A stretch of DNA of 64,000 nt from VBCG01 sp044226535 (GTDB lineage Bacteria > Pseudomonadota > Gammaproteobacteria > Burkholderiales > Casimicrobiaceae), in the NCBI GenBank assembly GCA_044226535.1, contig JBGAGT010000007.1, positions 169,170-233,169 of the forward strand, given 5' to 3'. The notes under the pieces are model-generated. The model had not been told where the DNA came from, ran no database searches, and saw only the letters and a list, made by a program, of their open reading frames with translations. Below, in pieces: positions 51,176 to 59,545 of the stretch; within the stretch, counting starts at the first letter, position 1; every line of letters starts with the position of its first letter. A program made the translations under genes and the position numbers.

Positions 51176-52675
51176 ATGAGCAGCTCTGACAAGAACATCG
51201 TTTCGGGTTCGACGACCGGTGCGGGCGCGCCCGCCGCGAGCGATCGCAACTCGCTGACCATCGGCGCCGACGGCCCGATCGTCCTGCACGATGTGCACTT
51301 CCTAGAGCAGATGGCGCACTTCAACCGCGAAAAGGTGCCCGAGCGCCAGCCGCACGCCAAGGGTGCCGGCGCGTTCGGCGTGCTGCAGATGACCGAGGAC
51401 GTCTCGAAGTACACCAAGGCCGCGTTGTTCCGGAAAGGCGCGTCGACCGAGATGCTGGCGCGCTTCTCCACCGTGGCCGGCGAGTCCGGCAGCCCCGATA
51501 CCTGGCGCGACGTGAGGGGTTTTTCGCTGAAGTTCTACACCAGCGAAGGCAACTACGACCTGGTGGGGAACAACACGCCGGTGTTCTTCGTGCGCGACCC
51601 GATGAAGTTTCCCCACTTCATCCGCAGCCAGAAGCGCCTGCCCGACTCGGGCCTGCGCGACAACCACATGCAGTGGGACTTCTGGACCAGCAATCCCGAG
51701 ACGGCGCACCAGGTCACCTACCTGATGGGCGAGCGCGGCCTGCCGCGCAGCTGGCGGCACATGAATGGCTACGGATCGCACACCTACATGTGGGTCAATG
51801 CGGCCGGCGAGAAATTCTGGGTCAAGTACCACTTCCACACCAGGCAGGGCATGGCCTTCTTCAGCAACGCGCAAGCGGCCACCATGGCCGGCCAGGACGC
51901 CGACTTCCACCGCCGCGACCTGTTCGAGGCCATCGCGCGCGGCGAGCATCCGCAGTGGACCGTGTCGATCCAGGTGATGCCCTACGCCGATGCGAAGAAC
52001 TACCGCTTCAATCCGTTCGACCTGACCAAGACCTGGTCGCACAAGGACTATCCGCTGATCAAGGTCGGCACGATGACGCTGAACCGCAACCCCGAGAACT
52101 TCTTCGCCCAGATCGAGCAGGCGGCGTTCTCGCCGGGCAATACGGTGCCGGGCATCGGCCTGTCGCCGGACAAGATGCTGCTGGGCCGCGCCTTCGCGTA
52201 CGCCGATGCGCAGCGCAACCGCATCGGCACCAACTTTCACCAGTTGCCGGTGAACCAGCCGAAGGTGCCCGTCAACACCTACATGTTCGACGGCCAGATG
52301 GCCTACCAGCACAGCGGCAACGCGCCGGTCTACGTGCCCAACAGCGGCGGCCGTCCCTTTGCCGACGACACCGGCCCCGCGGCCGACGGCTGGGAAGCCG
52401 ACGGCGCGATGGTACGCAGTGCCTACACGCTGCACGCCGAGGATGACGACTTCGGCCAGGCCGGCACGCTGGTGCGCAAGGTGTTCAACGACGCCCAGCG
52501 CGAAGCGCTTGTCGACCAGGTCGCAGGCAGTCTGCAGGGCGGCGTCCGCAGCCCGGTGCTCGAACGCGCCTTTGCCTACTGGAAGAGCATCGACGCCGAT
52601 GTCGGGAGACGGATCGAAGAGCGCGTCCGCGCCGGCGGTGGCGAGAAGCCGGCCGAAGGCATGGGGCAGCGCTAG
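51176..52675 (+). CDS. katA: Monofunctional heme catalase, clade 3 size
   Basis: A 499-aa small-subunit catalase. The distal histidine is H60 (RQPHAKGAGAFG), the distal Asn lies in GNNTPVFFVRD (132-133), and the heme-ligand Tyr lies in RAFAYADAQRNRIG. Active-site and NADPH-region motifs are intact. The ATG at 51176 follows GGAAGGAAA. It is next to a lactate-dehydrogenase-like gene in the same direction (82-bp gap). Confidence 0.94.
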   Translation: MSSSDKNIVSGSTTGAGAPAASDRNSLTIGADGPIVLHDVHFLEQMAHFNREKVPERQPHAKGAGAFGVLQMTEDVSKYTKAALFRKGASTEMLARFSTVAGESGSPDTWRDVRGFSLKFYTSEGNYDLVGNNTPVFFVRDPMKFPHFIRSQKRLPDSGLRDNHMQWDFWTSNPETAHQVTYLMGERGLPRSWRHMNGYGSHTYMWVNAAGEKFWVKYHFHTRQGMAFFSNAQAATMAGQDADFHRRDLFEAIARGEHPQWTVSIQVMPYADAKNYRFNPFDLTKTWSHKDYPLIKVGTMTLNRNPENFFAQIEQAAFSPGNTVPGIGLSPDKMLLGRAFAYADAQRNRIGTNFHQLPVNQPKVPVNTYMFDGQMAYQHSGNAPVYVPNSGGRPFADDTGPAADGWEADGAMVRSAYTLHAEDDDFGQAGTLVRKVFNDAQREALVDQVAGSLQGGVRSPVLERAFAYWKSIDADVGRRIEERVRAGGGEKPAEGMGQR

Positions 52676-52757
52676 AAGGCCGCTTTCCGGTGGCGTTCGG
52701 GGGGATTTCCGGCCGACCTGCCGTCGCCACCTGGAAAAGCATGAGCACGGAGCGCTC

Positions 52758-53693
52758 ATGAAGGTCGCAATCATCGGCGCCGGCAACGTCGGCTCTGCCT
52801 GTCTTCTGTGTCTCGTGATGCGCGGCGTCGCGCGAGAGATCATCGTGATCGATCGCCGCCGCGAGCGCGCCCAGGGAATCGTCACCGACATCCAGTACGG
52901 CGCACCTCTGACGTGCCCGGTCGCGCTCCGGGCAGGGGACTATGCCGATCTCGACGGCGCACAACTGGTGCTGATCACGGCGGGCATCAACGAAAAGTCG
53001 GGCGGAGCGACCGATCGGAGCGATGCTGCCGGGCGCCTGAAGCTTCTCGATCAAAACGCCGCGGTCTACCGCGATATCGTTCCAAAGGTCGTGGCGAGCG
53101 CACCGCGTGCGGTGATTCTCGTCGTGACCGATCCGCCCGATCCGCTTGCCGATCTTGCCCGCATGCTGGCGGGGCACGATCGCGTGCTGAGCACAGGCAC
53201 TTTCCTGGACACGCTGCGCTTTCGCTTCCATCTGGCACGCTGCCTCGGCGTCCATCCGATGAGCGTCGACGCACAGGTGCTCGGCGAGCATGGAACATCC
53301 CAGGTCTTCATCTGGTCCTCCGCGCGAATCGGCGGGACGCCGATTCATGAAGCGCTGGGTCACGCCGCGCAACAGGCGCAGGAGTTCCGGCAACGCATCG
53401 AGCAGGAAGTCAGGTTCGCCAATATCACGATCATCGAGGGAACCGGTGCGAGCCAGCTCGGCATCGGGATGGTCGCGGCGCGCATCGCCGACGCGATCCT
53501 GCGCGATGAACAGGCCGTGATTCCGATCGGAGCGTACAACGCCCGCTATGGGGTGACCTTGTCGCTGCCGGCCGTCGTTGGGCGGCATGGGATGTCCAGG
53601 GTCCTCGAACCCGACATGACGGATGGCGAACGCAACGCGCGCGGCGAGAGCGCGAACCGGCTGCGCCAGGCCGTGGCACGGCTCGGGCATTGA
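52758..53693 (+). CDS. Lactate/malate dehydrogenase-like protein
   Basis: A 311-aa NAD-dependent dehydrogenase of the Ldh/Mdh family. GAGNVG (7-12) is the cofactor loop, the substrate-binding Arg lies in TFLDTLRFR and the catalytic His in LGEHGTSQ. VTDPPDP takes the place of the usual VTNPVD loop, an unusual detail that may affect specificity. A ribosome site CACGGAG lies about 8 nt before the ATG. The following 123 bp show no clear gene. Confidence 0.85.
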   Translation: MKVAIIGAGNVGSACLLCLVMRGVAREIIVIDRRRERAQGIVTDIQYGAPLTCPVALRAGDYADLDGAQLVLITAGINEKSGGATDRSDAAGRLKLLDQNAAVYRDIVPKVVASAPRAVILVVTDPPDPLADLARMLAGHDRVLSTGTFLDTLRFRFHLARCLGVHPMSVDAQVLGEHGTSQVFIWSSARIGGTPIHEALGHAAQQAQEFRQRIEQEVRFANITIIEGTGASQLGIGMVAARIADAILRDEQAVIPIGAYNARYGVTLSLPAVVGRHGMSRVLEPDMTDGERNARGESANRLRQAVARLGH

Positions 53694-53822
53694 CGCCCGC
53701 CGTGTACCGGGGCGGCAGCCCATGGTTCAAGGGTACGAGCTGGGCGTCCGGGCTGTAGGGTTTGTATGGCACCGCGTCGCGGAAGCGACGCAGGCGCCCG
53801 TTCCGCGTCACCGGGGCCTCTG

Positions 53823-54218
53823 CTATCGCCCAGGTGGCTTCGAATGGAGCAGCACGTCCGGCAGCCCCTGGAAGTGCGAATCGCAGGTGAGCAGTTCCGC
53901 CCGCTGGTGCCGGGCGGTGGCATAGACGATCGCATCGGCCGTCGCGAGGTTGTGCTCCCGGTGCAGGTCCGCGGCCAGCAGCGCGATGGTGGTGTCGAGG
54001 GGCACGACCGCGCACTTCTGCGTGTAGGCGATCACCTGGTCGGCGGCGTCCTCACCTCGCTCGCGGGTCAGCCATTTCGCGAGCTCGAGCTGCACGATGG
54101 TCGGAACGACGCAGTTCGCCCGGTCGGGGAACTGCTTGGCCAGTGCCCTGCCGAGCGGGCTGCCCACGAGCCATTCGATCCATGCCGACGTGTCGATGAC
54201 GCGCAGTGTGGCCGCCAT
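53823..54218 (-). CDS. vapC: VapC-type PIN-domain toxin ribonuclease
   Basis: A 131-aa PIN-domain RNase. The acidic active site is visible: D9 (VIDTSAWIEW), E45 (QLELAKW), D95 (ATADAIVYATA) and D113 (TCDSHF). It follows the antitoxin gene with a TAATG overlap, so translation is coupled. The toxin would cleave a tRNA or rRNA target when the antitoxin is lost. Confidence 0.92.
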   Translation of the reverse strand: MAATLRVIDTSAWIEWLVGSPLGRALAKQFPDRANCVVPTIVQLELAKWLTRERGEDAADQVIAYTQKCAVVPLDTTIALLAADLHREHNLATADAIVYATARHQRAELLTCDSHFQGLPDVLLHSKPPGR

Positions 54219-54430
54219 TAGTAGCGGTCGCTGCGGTCGCGCCAGGCGTGCTTGCGCGCGCCCTTGGCGATGCCCGCCAGGTCGCCGAGCTTGGGCACCG
54301 GCATGACAAGCACGCCCTTGCCTTTGGGGATGAACACGAACTCCTGGCCCGCGTGCCAGTCCTGCTCCTCGCGCACGGCCTTGGGGATGGAGATCTGGAA
54401 TTTGCTGGAGAGGGTGGCGGTGGGGGACAT
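54218..54430 (-). CDS. vapB: VapB-type AbrB/SpoVT antitoxin
   Basis: A 70-aa swapped-hairpin DNA-binding antitoxin. TATLSSKFQISIPKAVREEQ is the AbrB/SpoVT core, followed by a C-terminal toxin-binding tail rich in Lys/Arg. The ATG at 54430 is used although the frame opens 21 codons upstream. It precedes and overlaps vapC. Confidence 0.9.
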   Translation of the reverse strand: MSPTATLSSKFQISIPKAVREEQDWHAGQEFVFIPKGKGVLVMPVPKLGDLAGIAKGARKHAWRDRSDRY

Positions 54431-54467
54431 TCTTACGATAGTTCTATCGATATCACAAGCGTAAGAA
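54430..54467 (-). promoter_or_regulatory. Inverted repeat at the vapBC start, candidate autoregulatory operator
   Basis: TTCTTACG (54430-54437) and CGTAAGAA (54460-54467) form 8-bp arms around a centre that holds a second palindrome GATAGTTCTATC. It overlaps the antitoxin start, where VapBC complexes normally bind. Confidence 0.6.
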
Positions 54468-54544
54468 TAGCGGAATAAAGGGCGCTCGTCCATCGGCCAT
54501 GGGGACGAGGCCCTCCCGGCCCGAGGCGGCGCGGGATACCCGGA

Positions 54545-54775
54545 TCACAGACCGGCGTTGTCGCCGCAGTATCCCGGCGGAAGCGAGACGGTGCCGACAC
54601 GCGCCTCGCCCTCGTACGCGACGATGGAGATCTCCTGTTGCCGGAGATCGTAACGCGCAAGCATTCCGGCGGTTCCACACAACGAGGGGCGCAAGGCGGT
54701 CAACGCCGCTTTCGCATTGCCATGCAGCGTGGAAGCGCCGGGTGAGTCCGGGCTGAACCGGACGACGATGTTCAT
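54545..54775 (-). CDS. Possible short or remnant coding region
   Basis: A minus-strand frame of 76 codons from ATG 54775 with protein-like composition (MNIVVRFSPDSPG..., SLCGTAGMLARYDL, SIVAYEGEARVGTVSLPPG). The frame is open further upstream (DVIVPVRGGQAWFVAALPTD) without a good start. I do not recognise it. It lies downstream of the SDR gene and upstream of vapB and may be a truncated gene. Confidence 0.35.
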   Translation of the reverse strand: MNIVVRFSPDSPGASTLHGNAKAALTALRPSLCGTAGMLARYDLRQQEISIVAYEGEARVGTVSLPPGYCGDNAGL

Positions 54776-54876
54776 GCGCGTGGTGTCCGTCGGGAGGGCC
54801 GCCACGAACCACGCCTGGCCACCCCTGACAGGAACGATGACATCGGGATCGGCGCGAAGCCGCTCGGGCAGCGTAT

Positions 54877-55731
54877 CTAAACCGGGCTGAACTGCCTCCG
54901 CAACGTCGGCAACCCCACCCCCATCGCCTCGAACCCTCCGTCCGCCGCGATCACCTGCCCGTTGACATAGGCGGCATCCGGCCCGCACAGGAACACCACC
55001 ACCGCCGCGATTTCCTCCGGCGTCCCATACCGGTTGAGCGGGATCACGTCGTGGTAGTCCTGGCGGATCGCCACGCTGTGCACGAGCTTGGCCATGTCGG
55101 TGTCCACCGGCCCCGGCGCCACGCAGTTCACGCGGATGCCCGCGGTGCCGAGCTCCACCGCGTATTGCTTGGTGAGCTGGATGATTGCGGCCTTGCTGGT
55201 GCCGTAGGCGACGCGCAGGGTGCTGGCGCGAAGGCCCGAGATCGACGCGATGTTCACCACCGCGCCGCCGCCGTGCTTCAGCATCACCGGCGCGGAGGCA
55301 TGCGTGCACAGGAACGCGCCGTTGAGGTTGACGTTGAGCACGCGCTGCCATTCGGCGAACGACGTCTCGAGGATCGGCTTGAAGATCGCGATGCCGGCGT
55401 TGTTCACCAGCGCGTCGATGCGCTTGAAGCGCGCCGCCACCTTGCGCACCGCGGCCTTCACTTGGGCGGGGTTCGACACGTCGCAGGGCAGGGCCAGCAC
55501 GCGTTCGGCGTCGGCGAGGCGCTTGTCGGTGGCGGCGAGCGTCTTGCGGTCGATGTCGAGCAGCGCGATGCGATAGCCCTCGGCGAGGAAGCGCTTGGCG
55601 ATGGCGAGGCCGATGCCGCGCGCGCCGCCGGTGACGACGGCGACGGGCGCCGAACGCGAGCTTGCCGAACGCGAGGCTGCTGAATGACGGACCGCGGTCG
55701 TGCGACTCGCGGCGGCGGGTTGCTTGGGCAT
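54877..55731 (-). CDS. Short-chain dehydrogenase/reductase
   Basis: A 284-aa SDR. TGGARGIG is the cofactor loop (near residues 34-41), NNAGIA the central strand, S in NIASISGLRAS with the YGTSK motif gives the catalytic Ser-Tyr-Lys, and APGPVDTDM ends the active site. The substrate is unknown. The first 27 residues are Ala/Ser/Arg-rich and may be an extended N-terminus. It stands alone, downstream of AlkB in the same direction. Confidence 0.88.
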   Translation of the reverse strand: MPKQPAAASRTTAVRHSAASRSASSRSAPVAVVTGGARGIGLAIAKRFLAEGYRIALLDIDRKTLAATDKRLADAERVLALPCDVSNPAQVKAAVRKVAARFKRIDALVNNAGIAIFKPILETSFAEWQRVLNVNLNGAFLCTHASAPVMLKHGGGAVVNIASISGLRASTLRVAYGTSKAAIIQLTKQYAVELGTAGIRVNCVAPGPVDTDMAKLVHSVAIRQDYHDVIPLNRYGTPEEIAAVVVFLCGPDAAYVNGQVIAADGGFEAMGVGLPTLRRQFSPV

Positions 55732-55785
55732 TTCCCTGTCCTCCCCTGTGCCGATCGAGTCTATCAGCGGCTCCGGCGGGAAGCC

Positions 55786-56436
55786 CTACCGCGCCTTGCG
55801 AAACGTCAGGTTGATGCGCTGCGCGCCGAGCAGGGCGTGCGGCGCGTCCTTCACCGGCAGCACGCCGTGGAAGCGCATGCGGTCCTCGCCGCCCCACACC
55901 GCGACATCGCCGTGCTGCAGCGGATACCGAGACGTGCGGTCGGAACGCTTCGACCCGCCGAACAGGAACGTCGCGGGCATGCCCAGCGACACCGAGACGA
56001 TGGGTGCGTCGACGTCGCGCTCGTTCGCGTCCTGGTGCAGCGTCAGCCGCGCGCCGGGGACGTAGCGGTTGACGAGGCAGGCGTCGGGCGCGAAGTCGTC
56101 GAAGCCCGCGGCGCCTGCGGCCTCGCGCGCGAGCCGGGCGAATACCGCCGGCATCGCGGGCCAGGGCAAGCCGCTTTCCGGGTCGCGCTCTGCATAGCGA
56201 TAGCCGCGGCGGTCCGAGGTCCAGCCGAGCGGGCCGCAGTTGGTCATGGCCACCGACATGGTGAAGCCGCCCGGCGTGACGAGGTGGCGGAAGGGCGCGG
56301 CGCGCTCGATGTCCGCGAGCGCCGGCTGCAGCTCGTCGACGAAAGGCAGCGCGAAGCCGCGCAGGATGCAGGCGCGCGCTCCCATGCGCTGCACGGTGCC
56401 GCGCGCGGGATCGTCGATCGGGAGCAGTGCCTGCAC
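55786..56436 (-). CDS. alkB: AlkB-type 2-oxoglutarate-dependent DNA dealkylase
   Basis: A 216-aa Fe(II) dioxygenase that reverses 1-methyladenine and 3-methylcytosine damage. The iron ligands are H134 and D136 (LTLHQDANE) and H190 (MRFHGV); the 2-oxoglutarate arginine R207 lies in the RINLTFR motif with R213 as the second AlkB arginine. It starts with GTG 56436 or ATG 56385. It lies 4 bp downstream of yicC in the same direction. Confidence 0.92.
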   Translation of the reverse strand: MQALLPIDDPARGTVQRMGARACILRGFALPFVDELQPALADIERAAPFRHLVTPGGFTMSVAMTNCGPLGWTSDRRGYRYAERDPESGLPWPAMPAVFARLAREAAGAAGFDDFAPDACLVNRYVPGARLTLHQDANERDVDAPIVSVSLGMPATFLFGGSKRSDRTSRYPLQHGDVAVWGGEDRMRFHGVLPVKDAPHALLGAQRINLTFRKAR

Positions 56437-56440
56437 GCGG

Positions 56441-57307
56441 CTACTCCACGTTCTGCACCTGCTCGCGCATCTGCTCGATCAGCACCTTCAACTCGAGCGA
56501 CACGTTCGAGAGCTCCGCATCCACCGACTTGGACCCCAACGTGTTCGCTTCCCGGTGCAGCTCCTGCGCGAGGAAGTCCAGCCGCTTCCCGGCCGACCCG
56601 CCGGCCTTCAGCACGCGCCGCACCTCCGAAACATGCGTCGTGAGCCGCGCCACCTCCTCGGCCACGTCCACCTTGGTGGCGAACAGCGCGAGTTCCTGCT
56701 TCAGGCGCTCGTCGCCGGCTTCCGCGCCGGCTTCGCGCAGCTTCGCCCCCAGCTTGTCCATATAGGCGGCCTGGATGGCCGGGATGCGCGGCGCCACGCG
56801 CTTCACCTGTGCCTCGATGCCGTCGCAGCAGGCGAGCAACAGCGCCTGCAGCTTCTCGCCTTCGCGTGCCCGCGAGGCGCGCAGGTCCGTGAGCGCCTTG
56901 TCGACGAGCTCGAGTGCACGGGTGGAGAGCTCCTCCGGCGCCACCGACGCCTCGGCAATCACCCCCGGCCAGCGCAACACCTCGGCAGTGGACAGCGGCG
57001 CAATTCCGGGCAGCAAGGCGCCTACCTGGGCACCCGCACGCGCGAGCTCGGCGACGCGTGCGGCGTCGACGGCGAGGCTGGTCGAGCCTTCCGCCTTGCG
57101 CGCCAGCGAGACCCGGCAATCCACCTTGCCGCGCTTCAACTCGGCGGCGACGCGCTCGCGGATGGCGGGCTCCAATAGCCGGAGTTCGTCGGGGATGCGC
57201 AGGCTTAGGTCGAGATAACGGTGGTTGACGCTGCGCAACTCCACCGTGAGCGCCAGGCTCGGCCATTCGGCCGATTCCGACGCGAAGCCGGTCATGCTGA
57301 GAATCAT
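56441..57307 (-). CDS. yicC: YicC-family endoribonuclease
   Basis: A 288-aa protein with the YicC signatures: MTGFAS start, VELRSVNHRYLDL, GKVDCRVSL and the C-terminal GGSAGKRLDFLAQELHREANTLGSKS block. It has been reported as an RNase that processes small RNAs. It is followed by alkB after only 4 bp. In many betaproteobacteria it lies next to gmk; here about 20 kb separate them. Confidence 0.93.
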   Translation of the reverse strand: MILSMTGFASESAEWPSLALTVELRSVNHRYLDLSLRIPDELRLLEPAIRERVAAELKRGKVDCRVSLARKAEGSTSLAVDAARVAELARAGAQVGALLPGIAPLSTAEVLRWPGVIAEASVAPEELSTRALELVDKALTDLRASRAREGEKLQALLLACCDGIEAQVKRVAPRIPAIQAAYMDKLGAKLREAGAEAGDERLKQELALFATKVDVAEEVARLTTHVSEVRRVLKAGGSAGKRLDFLAQELHREANTLGSKSVDAELSNVSLELKVLIEQMREQVQNVE

Positions 57308-57450
57308 GGGTTCGGTCGCCACGAGGCGGGAGATCGAGGGGCGCCCATTGTAGGAGATGGGCGCGAAACTGCCGCACGCGCCGCTTGTACACGCCGCGTG
57401 GGCGTTGTTTCGCCACTCGTGCATCATGTCGGCAGGTCACCCATGGGGGG

Positions 57451-57465
57451 TGGCACGCCAATTGC
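57451..57465 (+). promoter_or_regulatory. Consensus sigma-54 (-24/-12) promoter
   Basis: TGGCACG (57451-57457), then 4 bp, then TTGC (57462-57465). GG and GC are separated by exactly 10 bp, which is the RpoN consensus. The expected transcript start is about 57477, some 58 bp before the kinase ATG. Confidence 0.75.
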
Positions 57466-57534
57466 GATAGCCATGGGGATTCTGCGAGACTACGCAGAGG
57501 TCCGTGCGCTCTCACGCAAGTCATTGATTTCCCG

Positions 57535-58473
57535 ATGCCCGTCACCAACCAGGCCCTGCCTGCCAACTACCAGCTGCTGAACTACCGGGTCGACCGGCAG
57601 ATCAGCCGCGGCGGCTTTTCCATCGTCTACCGCGCGTACGACGAGACGGGCGCGCCCGTGGCCATCAAGGAATACCTGCCGTCGTCGCTGGTGCTGCGCA
57701 CCGACGGCGACATCGTGCGGGCCTCGTCGGCGGAGAACCTCACGTCCTTCCGCTACGGCATGAAGTGCTTTTTCGAGGAAGGGCGGGCGCTCGCCAAGAT
57801 CAACCACCCGAACGTGGTGCGCGTGCTGAATTTCTTCCGCGCCAACGAGACGGTGTACATGGTCATGCGCTACGAGCGCGGGCGCACGCTGCAACAGCAG
57901 ATCCAGATGCGCCAGGACCACATGTCCGAGCGCTTCGTGCGGCACGTCTTCATGCACCTCCTGAACGGCCTGCGCGAGGTGCACACGCACAAGCTGCTGC
58001 ACCTCGACATCAAGCCCGCGAACATCTACCTGCGCACCGACGGGACGCCGGTGCTGCTCGACTTCGGCGCGGCGCGGCAGACCCTGACCAACACCCGGCC
58101 CAAGCTCGCGCCCATGTACACGCCGGGCTTCGCCGCCCCCGAGCAATACCGCGACCCCGAGCGCCTCGGTCCCTGGACCGACGTCTACGGCGCCGGCGCG
58201 TCGATGTTCGCCTGCCTCGCGGCCTTCGCGCCGCAGGCAGCCGACGCGCGGGTGCAGGAGGACCACCTCGTCTCCGCCAAGAAGATCTGGGCCGGCCAGT
58301 ATTCGGACAACCTGCTCGAGGTCATCGACTGGTGCCTGCGGCTCGACCCGCTGGAGCGGCCCCAGTCGGTGTTCGCGCTGCAGAAGGCCATTCGCGACAT
58401 CCCGACCAAGAAGCGCAAGCTCACCTTCCTCGGCAACCTGAAGCGGGTGCTTTTCTCCGAAATCGGGGCATAA
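57535..58473 (+). CDS. Serine/threonine protein kinase (Hanks type)
   Basis: A 312-aa cytoplasmic kinase without membrane segments. K45 in VAIKEYLPSS binds ATP, the catalytic loop HLDIKPAN has D158, K160 and N163 (HLD instead of the usual HRD), DFGAAR gives metal-site D176, and an APEQYRDPE-type activation segment follows. The ATG at 57535 begins the domain. A PP2C-type phosphatase gene follows, so the pair forms a reversible phosphorylation unit. A sigma-54 consensus promoter lies upstream. Confidence 0.9.
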   Translation: MPVTNQALPANYQLLNYRVDRQISRGGFSIVYRAYDETGAPVAIKEYLPSSLVLRTDGDIVRASSAENLTSFRYGMKCFFEEGRALAKINHPNVVRVLNFFRANETVYMVMRYERGRTLQQQIQMRQDHMSERFVRHVFMHLLNGLREVHTHKLLHLDIKPANIYLRTDGTPVLLDFGAARQTLTNTRPKLAPMYTPGFAAPEQYRDPERLGPWTDVYGAGASMFACLAAFAPQAADARVQEDHLVSAKKIWAGQYSDNLLEVIDWCLRLDPLERPQSVFALQKAIRDIPTKKRKLTFLGNLKRVLFSEIGA

Positions 58474-58536
58474 TTCCGCGCCGCGGCGCCCACCCCACGA
58501 AGGCCGCGCCACGACGCGCCCTCATCCCGCCACCGC

Positions 58537-59457
58537 ATGCGCTTCACGATCTTCCAGGAATCGCGAAAGGGTTCGCGCAAGGTCAACCAGGACCGCATCG
58601 CGTACACCTACGGCCGCGACACGCTGCTCCTGGTCATCGCCGACGGCATGGGTGGCCACGCGGGCGGGGAGATCGCCGCGCAGATCTGCGTGCGCCTGTT
58701 CGTCGAGCGCTTCCAGCAGGAAGCGAAGCCGGTGCTGCGCAACCCCCTCAAGTTCCTGCAGGACACCATGGTGCGCGCGCACCAGGCGCTGGGGAGCTAC
58801 GCCAACCAGTTCTCGATGCTCGAGACGCCGCGCACCACCTGCGTGGCGGTCATCGTGCAGGCCAACCACGCCTACTGGGCGCACGTGGGCGACTCGCGCT
58901 TCTACCTCTACCGCCAGGGCGCGCTGATCGCGTCCACCAAGGACCATTCCAAGGTGCAGTACCTGGTGGACCAGGGGCTCATCGGTGCGCACGAGGTGGT
59001 GCAGCACCCCGACCGCAACAAGATCTTCAGCTGCCTCGGGGGCCTCGTCGAGCCCATCATCGACCTGTCCAAGCGCACGCCGCTGCGCAACGGCGACGTG
59101 ATGGTGATGTGCACCGACGGGCTGTGGGGCGTGATGCCCTCGTCGGAGATCTCCACCTGGGTGTCGTCGGCGCCGATCCTCAAGACCGCGCCGCAGATGA
59201 TGCGCGAGGCCGAGCGCCGCGGCGGGCCCGAGGGCGACAACCTCTCGGCCATCGTGGTGCGCTGGGGCCCCGAGACGCTCACCGACGAGACCTCGACCAC
59301 CACCACCGACACCCTGGGCCTCGGCGACTTCCACACCGAGATCGACCGGACGGTGACGCTGACCGACCGCGCGGGCGCGCAGCGCGACCTCACCGACGAC
59401 GAGATCGAGCGCGCCATCGCCGAGATCCAGTCCACGATCCAGAAATATCGCAAGTAG
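58537..59457 (+). CDS. PP2C-type serine/threonine phosphatase
   Basis: A 306-aa metal-dependent phosphatase. NQDR (D19), DGMGGH (D36), AHVGDSRFYL, CTDGLWG and GDNLSAIVV match the conserved acidic residues of the PPM/PP2C family. A C-terminal extension of about 60 residues is Thr/Asp-rich and possibly regulatory. It lies 63 bp after the kinase in the same direction and would reverse its action. Confidence 0.92.
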   Translation: MRFTIFQESRKGSRKVNQDRIAYTYGRDTLLLVIADGMGGHAGGEIAAQICVRLFVERFQQEAKPVLRNPLKFLQDTMVRAHQALGSYANQFSMLETPRTTCVAVIVQANHAYWAHVGDSRFYLYRQGALIASTKDHSKVQYLVDQGLIGAHEVVQHPDRNKIFSCLGGLVEPIIDLSKRTPLRNGDVMVMCTDGLWGVMPSSEISTWVSSAPILKTAPQMMREAERRGGPEGDNLSAIVVRWGPETLTDETSTTTTDTLGLGDFHTEIDRTVTLTDRAGAQRDLTDDEIERAIAEIQSTIQKYRK

Positions 59458-59545
59458 GCAAGCGGACGATTCCACGCCCCGGGCGATCGTCCGCAAGGCC
59501 GATTCCCGTTGTCCGCAGGCGCATGCGCCACCTATAATCCGCGCG

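Noticed and set aside
53431..54015. A 194-residue minus-strand frame after vapC
   Set aside because: It overlaps vapC in another frame and the lactate-dehydrogenase-like gene; a short part looks protein-like but has no recognisable domain.
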